64,000 nucleotides of DNA from Bryopsis sp. KO-2023. Its lineage: Eukaryota > Chlorophyta > Ulvophyceae > Bryopsidales > Bryopsidaceae. The DNA lies in assembly GCA_030272585.1 (NCBI GenBank), contig BSYQ01000001.1, positions 2,294,001 to 2,358,000 of the forward strand, given 5' to 3'. The translations under genes were made by a program, and so were the position numbers. This document shows positions 25,801 through 39,100 of the stretch, in pieces. The notes under the pieces are model-generated. The model searched no databases. It was not told the origin of the DNA and saw only the letters and a list, made by a program, of their open reading frames with translations. Positions within the stretch are counted from its first letter, which is position 1. The number at the start of each line of letters is the position of its first letter.

Positions 25801-28800
25801 ATCGCTGTGTCCTTGTTTTTGTCTGAATCACGCATGAACAAGGTGTATGTCTGGAACGTGAGGCGACGGGTGGAATGGGAGTTGCCCCCATGGAATCCCC
25901 CAGCCATACGGCGAGACGGCATCACAGCTTTTGCTCTCTCCAGTTCTGGGGGCCAAGTGGCAGCATGTTTCGACGAGGGAAAACTTGTGATTTGGGACCT
26001 GTACGGGGAACTAGAGATGGGGGGATGTGACGATGTGGTGCAAATAGCGGAGTTTGATGGGCCACCAGGTTGTCTGGATTGCTGCTTTTTGTGGGAGGAG
26101 GACAATTCGTCGCAGAGGACTGTGATTGCATGCATGTCAGACGGCTACATGTACTGGTGGAACACACATGGTCGTGGAGAGAGAAGCAACGGGGGGTTCG
26201 CTGGTCCATGTGTCAGCTGTACATTCTCTGTGTGTGGATTGTTTGGGGCGGTGCTGAGTCAAGATATGAAGACCGTGGTGCATTGGGATTTGGCAAAGAG
26301 GTATGTGGGGACAGGCCATCGTGCTTTCATATTGTGAAATAAAAAACACCGAACTGGAGAAATCTGCCGAAGTTGCCGGCATGCAGTCAAAATGAAGATC
26401 TAATGTTGTGTAAGATATTCTGGAATCTGCAGAGAGGGTCATGCTCTTTCCTGAGTATGTGAAACCACACCACCACAGCTATTCAAGGTTTTCCATTAGA
26501 AAAAATGATTGACTAAACTTTGCTGATGCATCGAAGAGACCCTAACAGAAGTGTCCGAAAATATGAACTGGATTCCGGTAGATGTGCCCATGGCTCTCCA
26601 CAACCATGCTTATCCTATTGTGTTTCTCGCCTTCTGCAGAGTGGTGGTCAAGTCCACATCTTTTACAGTCGATCTTCGTCAGATGAACAAGCCAGCATTG
26701 GGGACATCATGGCCTATGGCTCTGTCACCAGAGGGCTCCTTTGCCATAGCAGGCCTCGAGAAAGATTCATGGAAACCTCTGAAATGCGTCCCAGGGTCGT
26801 CAAAAAGAGACCTCAAGCGAATGGTGGGCAGAATACCGAACATCTCGATAATGTCTGCATGTGGTCGATGCGCCGTCATGGGAGATTTCAGCGATATGTA
26901 CGAGTCCGAGGAGTCCCCTGAAGGGTGCGCCTCGACGGTATGGGTGGTGGATATAAATGGGAAAATGACGCCGAAGCGATTGGAGGGGGCTGCTGGAGTC
27001 CCCAGGTCTATAGCAATATCGGGTATGTGTTGTTGTCTGGGGTGGATGCTTTTTTTTTGGGTTTTTCTTTTTTTTTGACAATGAACAAGGCAAAGGACTG
27101 AGAGGAATTTCTCTGTACATTTCTTTCGTATTACTAAAGGTGATGGCCGAACTATCGTCTGTGTGAGCGTTGGATCCTCCCTCACGGTCTGGTCAGCATT
27201 CGGCACCCACGGCTGCATCCCTGACTACCACCAAATCACCCACAAGATGAAAATCAAGGGTATCCCGGAGAACTCTCAAGCCGAGGCCGACCACTTTGAT
27301 GACCTGCTGAACGAGTTCGGCCCCAGCATTCTCAACTACCCAGATTTCTGCAGGTCGTCGATGCTGTTGCACATGATTCAAGCGAAAAAGCTGTTGGCAA
27401 TTCGGACGATGCTTCAATGGGCCCGGAAGCACAACGTGATGGTTTGCATGCACAGAAGGGAGGGCTCCCGCCTCACCAAATTATCATCCTACCCGAACGC
27501 CCTTCAAATGGCCATCAATTTGAGGCTCCCAGACGCGACGCAAGAGCTCATCAAAACAATCCTGGAAGGGGGGGTGACGGAGTTTGAAATCGCACAGATA
27601 TTCAAAGAATCCCTGCTCGATCTGGCGGCCGTGTACCCGACCATTTTCTACAACGTCATTGCTGATGCCAGGTTCTTGAGGGGGGTGGGGGAAATTCATG
27701 CTCCGGAGGTGGTGTTTGCAGACACCAACCATCATTTCGTGGTGGCCACCAGCAACGGGAGCATCCCTCCCAGCGATGCGCTGGAGAGTTTTTGGAGGAA
27801 GATGGGTCCCCCCAAGATGCGTCTTGCGGGGAGCATCCGAGTGCCGGCTCTGGCCAGCGTGGTTCCTTACCCTGATGTTGCACAAGTGGGCAACATGGGG
27901 ATCGTCAGAGAATTGCTGCTGTCGCAAGCACCCATGCAGGTAGAAGCTTGGACGGAGAGAGATAGAGAGAGTCTTACTCTGGATTACTGGCTCGGCACAA
28001 AATCGCATTCTGGAAACCAACACCATCTTGTTTTCTGTTCGTTGCTTTTTACCTGGGTTTGTTTTGGTCATGACATCCGTAGGTGTATAGCACGATGCCT
28101 GTACGTGCGACGATTGCATACAAGTGGGAAACCTATGCCAGGAGTTTGCTCCTGGAGGAACTCATCTTGTACAGCTTTATTCTTTCCCTGTTCACGGCTT
28201 ACTCCATAATGAGGGCCCACAACACCATCCCGGTGGGCGACACTCACATCAAGACAGGCAGCAGCCGCGAGGACGTAACAGGGCTGGTGATTTTACTAAT
28301 AACGATGATCATGGCACTGTGCAAGCTCTATCGCATCGCAAGACAGTTTTACTATTGCTTCCAGCGCTGTAGACACACTCGGCGACAGGCGGTAATCTAT
28401 TGGGCCAGTTCAGGTGATTTATTGGAAGGCTATGGCTGAACAAGTGTGTTTAACCTCCCGGGAGGGAGGCAGGGGGGGGGATTTTGATTTCTTGATGTGC
28501 GATGGACGATTGATTGGTTGTGGTTGCAGGGCTGAAATGGCTGGAGATAATCTCATTGGCTTTGTTGGCATTCGTTGCTCCAGTGATGCATATACTGGCT
28601 GTTTATAGCGACGATGTGGACTACAGGCAATCCCAGCGATTGCATCAGTTGGTCGCAGTGCTGTCGATTCTCTTGTGGTGGGTGTTACTGTTTTATGCCC
28701 AGGCATTCAAGCATACGGGGCCCCTGGTCATCATCATCCAGGAGATTCTGAAAGACATGCGCTTCTTCCTGGTGTTGGCCTTGTCGATCATGTTTGGATT

Positions 28801-30253
28801 TGGAGTGGCGTTCTTTGTGCTGTTCAATTCTCGGTCGACGGAGACTGATGTTGTGGAAGAATTTCGGTGAGTGTGCCGTTTGGATTTAAAAAAATAATGG
28901 ATTTTCTGTAGTTGCATCTTCAAGTTCATGCAGTTGGTCCGAGAGTCAGCCATAGCAGCTTCGCATTCACTGAACTTTTTTTTCCACCCTGGATGTGGAT
29001 GCCTTTTTCTTTTTTTTGTTGGGGGTGGTGGTGGTGGGTGGTTTCATCCCTTATTTGAACATTCTTAAATATGAATTAATGATTTTTCTTCTCCTTTTTT
29101 GGGGGGTGTTTTGCAGAACATTGGACCGAGCAATCACTACTACGTTTGGCATGATGCTGGGAGAATTCGACACGAATCTGTTCTATGACACTTCCCATCC
29201 TTACGTGAGTTTGATTCTTTTCGTGGCATACATGATGGTCATGATGATCATCCTACTGAATCTGCTTATTGCAATCATGGGGGATACTTTCGACAAAGTG
29301 ACGCACACAAAGGAAATGCAATTCTTGAAAGCCAAAGCCAAAGTGATAGATGATGTGGAAACGATCGTCGGAGCAGCACGCCAGAATAAGATCAGGTGAG
29401 TTGCTTTTCTTGGGATATTTTAAACCCAATTTGGGACACTGGGAAAATAAAAATAAAAATCATCAACAGGTATGATACATGAGGGGAAAAAAATGGGGGG
29501 GGAGGGGATTAACTGCCCCATATTCTTCTCAGCCTCTGAGAATAGGCAACCGATCAGGAAATTGAAAACAATAAAAAAGGTGTCCGGAAAAGAACGAATT
29601 CATGAAGATGATCCTATGCATAGCACAGTCATGGTATTTGTGTTTTTTCTCATCACAGCTGCAAAATTAAGGAGAGATTGCATGTGCTCACGCCTGATCA
29701 TTACCTGGGCCATCAATTGACGAAGTTTGAATGGAACGGTCGAACTCTGGCACTACAAAAGAACTTCAGGTATGGTTGAGTGATCCTCCAGCACATTGGA
29801 TGTCACTCTTTTTTTTTTTCCTTTAGTTGTTGTTTTTTTGTTTTGATCACTAGCCTTCCACGCCCTGTTTCTACTTTTCCTTAAGTGTGAAAGGAGATTC
29901 GGTGGGGGTCAAAACACACCATCCATGTTATTTCCTTGGGGTTTTCTCGCTTCCACTGATGGAGTAGGAGCCCTGTTGAGTCACATGAGCATTTGTGCTT
30001 GTTTTATGTAAAACGAGAAATTCTCCCGGCTGAAATATGATGTGAATTGAACTGAAACAGGGAGGTGGTGTCAGAAATCGTGAGAGCAATGGATACGAAA
30101 TGGGCTGACTGGACAACGGAGCATGCAGCCGGTGTGGAGCGATTAGCAAACACACAGGAGAAAATGAGAAACGAAATCTCGGAGCTCCGGGTTGAAAACA
30201 ACCAACTCATGACATCGATCAGACAGAGGAACATGCGTGAAAACAGCCGCTGA
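22886..30253 (+). CDS. WD40-repeat protein fused to a six-transmembrane TRP-like cation channel
   Basis: Fourteen exons joined in phase, 1703 aa: 22886-23036, 23210-23666, 23795-24068, 24134-24142 (9 nt), 24301-24576, 24817-26300, 26549-26577, 26642-27022, 27140-27939, 28083-28413, 28530-28866, 29117-29395, 29659-29769 and 30061-30253. Residues ~1-270 are basic and unassigned. ~270-1060 hold many WD40-like blades (SYAFSKDGKLIVSGHANGQV, GKIIVWNIG, EGKLVIWDLYG, KTVVHWDLAKR). A helical linker (~1080-1290) resembles degenerate ankyrin. Six hydrophobic helices follow at ~1310-1580. The pore loop is TTTFGMMLGEFD, and S6 (VAYMMVMMIILLNLLIAIMG) has the TRPV/TRPA-style LLNLLIA signature. The tail (~1640-1703) is a short coiled coil (MRNEISELRVENNQL). 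Expected role: a plasma or ciliary membrane cation channel gated through the propeller. Exons 1, 4 and 7 are the least certain. Confidence 0.85.
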
Positions 30254-30917
30254 AAGAGTGTCATTCTTTATGACAGCAAAGCACAGGGGGATGGGGGTGA
30301 ACTACTTTTTCTATGCATTAAAGCCGACAACCCCGGAAAAATAGCAAAAGATTGGGCGGGGTGGGGTGGGCAGGGAATGCCAGTGATGATTTTGGGAGAT
30401 TTCCTGCGAGTTTTGCACTTCAGTGTTCCATAGAATGTCTGCTTTTCATTTAGTTGTGTACCCTTGTTTTAGACTACCTTTATAGGCAAGACTCTTTTTC
30501 TGATGAAGGGTGCAATGCATGCGTAATGATTGCCTTGACTTACAGGCCTCATGATTTCTGTCAAATGTGAATAAGACGCAATAAGGATTTCTCCTCGATT
30601 GGAGCGATGTTCTGTGGAAAATGGAGCTGGGATGAGTCCGGCAAGCAGACAAGTGATTGATAAATGACGATGGAAATCAGGGGCTGAGTTGTACACATCG
30701 AATACATCCAGAAAAAAACCAAAAGGGAATGGTTTTTATGTTTTGCCAATAGCAGATGCCATCACAGACATGATGTAACATTTCAAGAAGGTTGGGGGTT
30801 GGGGGTTTCTTGAGAGGGAGGAGGACCAGCTGATACACACACTCATCTAGAAATCGAGAAGTGTTTTTTGTTTTTTGTTTTTTTTGGGGGGGAGACTTGC
30901 CTAATTAGGGTTCTGTG
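30254..30917. other. Convergent intergenic DNA, nothing seen
   Basis: Lies between the 3' ends of the channel gene and the ubiquitin-like-domain gene. T/G-rich low-complexity stretch at 30862-30893. No frame or RNA gene recognised. Confidence 0.4.
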
Positions 30918-32716
30918 TCAGCAAAAAAAATAGGGATCATCATTGTGGTACTGGAAACCTGTCATGGGGAAGTTGTGGCACGTGAACTGTAAGGGTTGAT
31001 TATTCAGTTTTGACACAATGTAGCACTCGCGGACCACGTATATCTGGGAAAAAGAAGACAATTCTGATATGAACACAATCGTTTGCTCTTGAGGCATTGT
31101 GACGTCGTTAATCTGCAGTGAACACAGAGATATTCAGGGCAGCGTACAATTGCAAGGGAGACGAGAGCCCTTTTCTGAAACAAACCAAAGCCGTTCTGGG
31201 GAATCATGCTTACGTTTTCTAACTTTCAGCATCCAGTGAGGGAATTTTTTGTGCCAGTACGCCACCCCATATCTGCAGGCAAACAACGTGAACCTCATAA
31301 CTGGGCAGTTGGCAAAGGCGGCGACAGCAATGTAAACACACACTCGACGCTCTTTCAGAGCCCGTGTCAAAACTTACTGTTCCAGCGTCCTGTTCGAATC
31401 ATTCATGTACTTCCCTGCGTAGGAGAGCTTCTGCAGAGCTGGAAGAATTCCTCCTTCGTCCTGAAGACGTCAAACGAAAAAACAGGGAATAGAGAAATCA
31501 GTCAATGGGACCACAACAAAACGGCTCGTTGCAAGTGTGAAATATTCACCCTGATAACGTTCCTCAGGTCTGAAATACGCATTTTTGGAGAGACACGGAT
31601 TTTGAAGGCTCCTCCTGAGTGGCGGCCCTCAGAGTCCACTTGGTCTCCATACTCAGTATCATCGTGCTGGAGAGGCAGCCAATAACTGAATCAGATACGG
31701 ATGGCGGCGTGGAATGGCTGCACCATCGCGAAACCTTACCAGTAAGCTGACGACGGTGAGCTCTATGGTGGGAAGATCTTTGTATTTGTTCCCTGGGGCC
31801 ACATAACCTGAGCGGAAGTAAATCTTCTCAGTTGCGCATCACCAGGCGTGCTTGTTCATGAAAAGTATTCCTTTCCGTTCTGGCATGCATGTGGGCTTTT
31901 TGGGAAAACGGTGTCTGAAAATGTTACCGTGGGGGACTCCACACTCGTATGCCTTCTGTCGATCGATCTCGGCTTGCTCAGGGGAAGGGTTATACATCGG
32001 CTGCCACTCTGAAACCAGTAGAAAGTTCGGCGGCTGAATCATTCGCGAAAACATCACCGTGGTATGAATAGTGCACGTCCACACCCCTCACCAGACAATT
32101 GCCCCCCGTCCGCTTGCATGATTGGCACATATTTTTCATCGTCGTTGTAGAAGGGATAGTTGTTTGGCGCTACTCTGAAGAACCCCGTGCTTCCGGTTCC
32201 TGTGCAAATTCGAAGCGTGTGTGATTTTGATCGAGTCCCGAGCCCAATTTTTGAACGGAGGTGCCAGGCCGCAGTATTTTCGATACCTGGTGTGGGGTTG
32301 TACTTGGAGTAGGCATGGTCGTTGGACTCTAGGTCTGCATACTCTGGGCTCATATCCGTAGTCTCGGCAGCAGACCATGATGTGGGTCGCTCATCCTCGG
32401 CCACCGTGAACATCACCATCGCGTGTCGAGATAGAATTAGCACTGTATTCGAACTGTGCGATCTTTGGAAAGGATCGTCACAGCGGGGCTTCTGGAGAGG
32501 TGTGGGTACGCGTCTGTCAAACTTCACATGTGTTACAGGGAAGGAAAATCCTTGTGTGTGATGGCATCCATGAAGTCGTGCAGGGCCCAATCACTCAAAG
32601 AATCAAAATTGTATTGAAGTGTGCTGAGACGAGGCGGGTGATAACATCAGGCATGGACTTTTCTTCCTGGTCCCACTCGAGCAATTTCAAAGGGGTGTCT
32701 GGCAATCCTTATAGAA
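30918..32716 (-). CDS. Ubiquitin-like-domain protein of unknown function (model incomplete at both ends)
   Basis: Exons that join in phase: 32623-32537, 32513-32287, 32199-32092, 32008-31928, 31807-31740, 31666-31550, 31460-31378 and 31272-31214. A further small exon at about 32716-32684 is likely upstream. The C-terminal half is a ubiquitin fold: PTIELTVVSLL, then FKIRVSPKMRISDLRNVIR, ALQKLSYAGKYMNDSNRTLE, and YGVAYWHKKFPHWMLKVRK. The N-terminal half has no domain I recognise (WALHDFMDAITHKDFPSL; STGFFRVAPNNYPFYNDDEK; EWQPMYNPSPEQAEIDRQKA). No C-terminal Gly-Gly follows, so conjugation is unlikely. The last exon is unresolved: a strongly open frame at about 31125-30918 (MPQEQTIVFISEL ... CYIVSKLNNQPLQF) does not match the phase of the preceding exon. 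No upstream start codon was fixed. Confidence 0.55.
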
Positions 32717-33128
32717 ATCCCAGAGATGCTGTTTGATCACTCTCCTGTCCCTTTTTCTGATGGAACAAGCAAATGCAGTCGAAAAGAAAGAGAGGCAAAA
32801 GCAATGTCTTGACGATCTAAGGAATTTACAATCAACTCGTAGGCCAACAGTAATGGAAAGAATAATACCAGAGCTGCACCACTCACCCGACAAAAAAAAA
32901 TCGTGAGACCCCCATCAACCCTCGCCCGAAATACATCATTTCGGTTGACCCGCTAAATCTCATTGTACATGTCCCCCGAAATCCATAGAAATAAAAAAGA
33001 ATCAAAAAGAATGCGTGATGAAATCGAAAAGAAAACAAACCCACCAATCCAAAAAATGACCCACACTCTCAAGAAACGACTATTCGCTTGTTTATAAACA
33101 AGTTTCTATCCCTTTTCTCAATCTTTCC
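32717..33128. other. Upstream of UBL-domain gene / downstream of PPR-SMR gene
   Basis: Probably holds the first exon(s) and promoter of the UBL-domain gene. I could not identify its start codon. Otherwise AT-rich. Confidence 0.35.
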
Positions 33129-36100
33129 CTATTCTAATGCAACAGGCATGGAGCCCATCTGAAAGTCCAAATCTTTTGGGATCCCCAAATCCAACTGATC
33201 TTCCAGCAGCCACGAGTAGAAGACATCTTTTTGAATATGATACAAGCCTTGATTTCTGATGGGGATGGACAGTTCAGATTTCGGAAGTGCCGGTCCCAGG
33301 CCCCCCAGAAATAGTTTTTCGACGACCGGTTTCAATTTTGTCTGGCCTTGAGTCTCGCTGTTTCGCCCCCACCCCGTCACGATTTTGATCGCACGCCCAT
33401 CCACAGAGCGATTTTCCAATGCCCCCTGCAAAAACACGCATCCCCCCCCGGCAGCATTGTCAGATTTCAACCAAAACAAACCCATTGGGACGTCAGGGTT
33501 CCAGGAATCTGACATAAAAAAATACAATTCTATACTCTGCGATTTTTTCCACAACACTGTCCTGTCCCAAAAAAAGTTTCACAGTAATTTTCCAAAATCC
33601 ATTGCGCAAATGAGCCCACCGCAACTTAAGAGCGAAAAGGAGGAATGGTTGGGGGAGGGGGTGAAATATCTTTTCAAAGTAACGTTTCAGCAATTTTTTA
33701 AATTTTCATGCGGAGAACTCAAGAGGTAGCGGGAAAATCAACAACGAAAATAAATTCAGTTATTGCAGTTTTGAGGTACCCGTCTGAGATGGTGCAACCA
33801 CGTCCTGAGAGCAACTTCAGCAACATATTGCGACATGTTGTGTAGATCCATCATGTGTGCGTCTTTCACAAAACTGAATGCGGTCCAAATACCTGCTTCA
33901 CAGGAGAAAAAAAATCAAGCAACTCTGGCATCTTTCCCCTTTTTTTTCGTGGTGGTGGTTTGGAGGAGAGCATACGAACCCTTGTAATCTTCAACAACTC
34001 CAACAATCAAAGTCTGACATACAAACACACTTGATATCTGAAGTTTCGATCGGTTTAAGGGGGGGGGGGGCAACGGGGACGAATCTTGGAGAAACTTCGA
34101 CAGGAGTATGATTTTTGTTTGCAACTGTCACCTCTCTCTTTGGCTTCTAGGAAAAGCTGGGATGCGTCCTCCCATCGTTCCTCTTTGGCAAGCATGCCCA
34201 AGAGCATCGAAAACGTGGATTTATCGGGGGCACACTTGGAATGTCTTCTCATGTGGGCCAGCATCTCCATCGTGCTCTTGACCTTACCTTCCTCGATGCT
34301 AACCTTCAAAAGGGCATTGTACAGCACCGTGTTGGCTGCACAAATTAACACCACCTCAGTGACCGAACGAAGAATAAAAGAAGGAATAAGCGGTTGTCGA
34401 TGCTCGAATGCAGTTGATTGCTTTCCCCATAGAAGGGAGTGCCAATATTTGTATGTTTAAAATTCATGGGCAAAATAGAAAACAAAAATTATCGTTGAAA
34501 GAGTTTTTTTTCATGTATCTTATGGATTTGCTCACGGGCGACTCCTCGTCTCTGCATTTGAACGAAAAGGTCCAGGGCTTGCCTCCACCCCTTCTCGACA
34601 TTTTTATGACAGCAGGAGCCGATCAAAATGGAGAAGGATGCCACATCGGGAGTGATTCCCAGCTCTCTGGCCTCTGCGATTAATTCTTTCCCTGAAATAA
34701 ATCCATTTTTTTTATTTTTTTGCTGTGTGAGAAAGAGAATGCAACAAAAGAAGCTTGTTTATCTGTTTTCAGCAATTTTCAACCACTGCTGGGTTTTTTT
34801 TGTATGCGTGTCAATTGATTCACTGCAAGAGCCTCTACTTGATTGAAACTCTGGAAATCAAGTATGGGCCCATCAAAACGATCGTGAAGTCTGTTTTTTT
34901 CAGGGGTAGGGGGGATGCGAACCTTTGTCGAGATTCCCCACGGAAGCACAGCACATAAGGAGGGCATTCATAAGATTGACAGACAGAGAAATGCCAGCCT
35001 TTTCCATGTCATCCTTGAGCTCCAGTGCTTTCTCGAATGCCCCCTTTTGCGCACACAGCCCAAACAACAGCTGGAAAGTGTGTTCTTTCGGTTGTATCTG
35101 TCCGGCACAGCCCCACACTCAGCAAACTCATTAGAGAAAGACACAGCTATGTACTGTAGTTAATGATTTTGAGGGGCATTGCACACACGAGCTCAGGGGG
35201 AGAAACAAAAACAGAAGAAAAGAAGAAGAAGAGAAAGGCAAGTCCCTAACATACCCGGATGAAAATCAATCACAACTGAGATTAATTTCTTATCTTCATT
35301 TCATATTTAATTTCGATGGTGGTGCTGCAAGCCGGGTGTTTTATGTTGGTATTGAGGCCTAAATCACCACATTTGGAGGATGAAGCTCCATCAAATCATG
35401 CATTCATCTATTTTGCAACATAGAGGTCCCTTTCCCCTCTAAATAACCTCCCCCCCCCAAAAAATAAAAATAAAAGAAAAAATCTACTTCCTTTGTTCGC
35501 ACCTGGACATAGTGCGTTTCTTCAAAAACGTCGACGACAATTTGCCATTCAGGATTCTCTTTGCAGTTATCGACAGCGACCGAGTAAGTGACTGAACTTG
35601 CTATTCCGTTTTTCTCGACCCAATCCAACACACTCCGTGCTTTTGCCGCACTCTCCTCAGATCCATGTTTTCGCAGCAGCTGTCGAAATTCGCCCACAAA
35701 ACAACAAAGTTAACAAAACAAAAAGACAATACGATCTGACATCTTCTTGTCAAAATGAAAATGCCTTGTTCAATTTATCTAAAACTTTTTTCGGCAGAGT
35801 CACATTTTTATGTTATTTTCATTTTCATTTTTATTTTCATTTTTTTCATTTATTTTCATTTTTATTCGCAATACCTTGGCCACGGTTTTGAAACTATAGT
35901 TTTTGGTGGGCAGCAGGGTTCGGCCCATCTGTTCATACAACTCCAGAGACTCATCCAGCATGCCAGCATTATAGTACCCCGAAAGCAAAGTGTTGTAGAG
36001 GCCACTGTCCGCCAAAATACCAGCAGAAGTCATCGATTGCCAGATCTGTAAAAAGTCAAGGATAAACATCAAAGTGAAAGATTCGAGGTTCACACAACTC

Positions 36101-39100
36101 GCAATGGCCGAATTCTCAACGCTCTGTTGTGCTGAATTTTGATGAGTAATCTTGATGACTAATATGTCAAGTATTAGTCATCAATAGTGATATTCCATCA
36201 GCATTAGTCATGATTCAGACCGCTTTAATGCCATATAACGAAGCCTGGCCACAATTCTTGATTTAGGATAGCGCAGATGTGCCCAGTCTTACCGACTCCA
36301 GTTCCACGATCATGGTTTCCTTGGCAGCCGCCGTTATGAGCGTCATGTAAGTCGAACGATCCCCAGAAATTCCAGCCCGTCGCATTTGCTGATAGAGCTC
36401 CAGGGCTTGGGATGGCTTATAAAAGAAGCAGTTAATTATGGCGTTGAAAAGCGCTTGATTGTTCCCCAAATGCAAACAAGCTTGCTCGAAAATAGACCTC
36501 CCTTTACCGAGATGACCTTGCGTGCCTAGAAATACATATGTACCCACAACGGTTATATATCCATTATGGAGTTGGCAGATTCCTTCATGTTATCAGCCAA
36601 AACACTAAAGTTGAGTTAGTCGCACCATTAGGGGGAAAAAAAAGCCATCAAACAGCATCTGTTGGAACACCCACCACTCAGGCAAGAAACTGTAGTGCAT
36701 ATTCTTCCGGTCAGCAACGGAGCTTTTTCCCCAACATAAAACAATAGCATCACATCGAATGCTCAAGTGCTCCACCAAGAAAGAATCGACCGAAAACCCC
36801 CAAAAAAACAGCAATCACAGTTTTTCGATGGTATGGACTCACCAGCAATGTCCATGAGACTGACATAGATGCCTGGATTCTCAATGACATTATGATCTCT
36901 CATTTCCTGCAGCACAACATCCACTTCTTCCCACTGCCCAAGCATGGCCATCGCACAGCACACCCCATACGCGATCGAGATGTTTTTGTGCAAGTCCATT
37001 TCTCGGGCCTCCTTGTACAGGGTCGAGCACAGCTCCAGTTGGCCGGCGTTCCAACACATGCATATCACTTTTTTCGAGACGTTCATGTCCATCTTCAGCT
37101 CGTCCTCCTTCATCCAGTTGTAGATCTGTCGTCCCCAAACAGCCCCAAAAAAGTCAGTCACGAGAAAAACAAGCCATGTAATTACTTGTTTTCTGTCGGA
37201 ACATCCTCAACCCCATTGCATTTAAACATAACTACAGCAGTGACGTAAAATCGAACACTTCAAGATGTCCACAAAATGCTGAAAGCTTGCGCTCCAATTC
37301 AGGGGTGGGTCATGGTGGCGTAAAGTAAAATAAAACACGCAAGCAATGAAGCAATGATCGAAAAATCGGTAGGGTCCAGGATGGAAATCCACTTCAGACT
37401 TGTGGGAGGAAAAAATTGAAACGAAAGTAGAAAAAATTTCCCCTTTAAAAAAGATTTTTTTTCAATAGCGCCTGGATAAACACAAGAATTTATATTTTAA
37501 AAAGCATGAGCCACAGTTTCCATCATATTGGGAGAGTTTCATGGACTGGTGGTGATTTTTTTTTTGCTGAAGATCAGCTGTTGTTCTTTTGTTTTCACCT
37601 TCAAACCAGATTCCCACAGGTCCCTTTGCTCCTCGATCTGAGCCAGAAGAGAGCAGTAGATTCGATACAGGACCCGAACTTCGTTTTCCCTCAGTTCTTC
37701 CAAACCGGCGCCCTTTCCCATTCGCATCGTACCTTTCAGGAAAACACACCAAATCAAAATGTTAAAACACACACACACATGTGCCTCCATGGATTGTTTG
37801 ATTGGATGTGGGACCATACCTCTCAAAAACTGCCAAGCACCTCGACAGCAATTCTTCTGATCAAGCAATGCATGAAGATTTTGCTAATTTCCCCAGAGAA
37901 GTACTAAAAATCCACCTTGCTTTTTCGACACCTCAAAAAGTGCTTCAGATTTTACCTGTGTCCCTCATGAGCTGAATAACCCCCATGACATGCCTCATGT
38001 CCATGTTCGACCTGTTCAGAGCCCACTCCACGAATCGTCTCAAAGTGCTCAGCTCGAAAACCACACCGAAGCCTTCTGCGGATCGAATCAAGCTCATGGC
38101 TGTGTCAATGTCTTTGTGTTTCCCCAAGAAATGGCGCACCAAAACATCAAACACCAGGTCATTCGGAACCACATCATCGTCAGCCATCCATTCCAAGCAC
38201 TTCAGGGCTAAATCATCCTTGTTTCCGCCAGCCAGAGCTCCGATCAATGACCTGACGATTGCAAAGGAGGGGGAAAAAAGAAACCCATTTCAACCCTGTG
38301 ATTAATCAGACCCTAGCAACTTTGCAAACAGCAGAAAAAATAAATAATAAATGTTGCAGTCCAATAGAAATCATTCTCAAAACTGCCGATTAAACAGCTA
38401 GGGACAAAAGCAAAATTCCTCAAAAATGAGTGAGAAAAGAGTGAAATCGGGCCACATACATGTACACATAACCAGCAAGTTGCCCCCCCCCCCAGCAAAG
38501 CGGGAAAAAAAAAAAATTCTCTGGAAATGATCAATGTTACAGGCACCTGTATGTGTATGAGGTCCTCGCGATGCCACGAGATCTCATCGCTCCATATATT
38601 TCCAGGGCGCTTTCCCAATCCCGAGCTCTTTCTGCACAGATGAGCATTCTGTTGTACGTTTCGGTATTCGGAATGACACAATCGGAGTTCATGCTCTCGA
38701 ACAGCTCCTGGACTTTTTTGACGTTGGCTGTTTTTGCATGGGCAGAGATCGCATGGTTGTAGCTCACCACATCCAGCTCAACTTCACGAGCCTGACATGG
38801 GCGTCAGAGCAAAAACAACACTACATTCATTACCACCGATTAGGTCGAGCACCAATACGACCTATATATATTGCTTTTATTTTCAACCATGCAGACACAG
38901 TTGCATCAAGATCAAAAAGCTCAAAAATCTTAAAAACAAAAGAAAAAAATCACCATACAGATACTTAAGTATGTATCATCATCGATCGCTCCGAAACAAT
39001 GCACCACGATAACAACACCTGCATGAGGTCGAAGATCTCGGCTGCCACAGGTCCATTCGCGCACATGTCGCACCCATGCAACAGCTCCTTGTACACATCC

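Noticed and set aside
31808-31927. Single in-frame TGA within an otherwise open stretch of the UBL-domain gene, suggesting recoding or selenocysteine
   Set aside because: The stretch is bounded by a good GT donor and AG acceptor, is 120 nt long (a multiple of three), and removing it keeps phase. An ordinary intron explains it.
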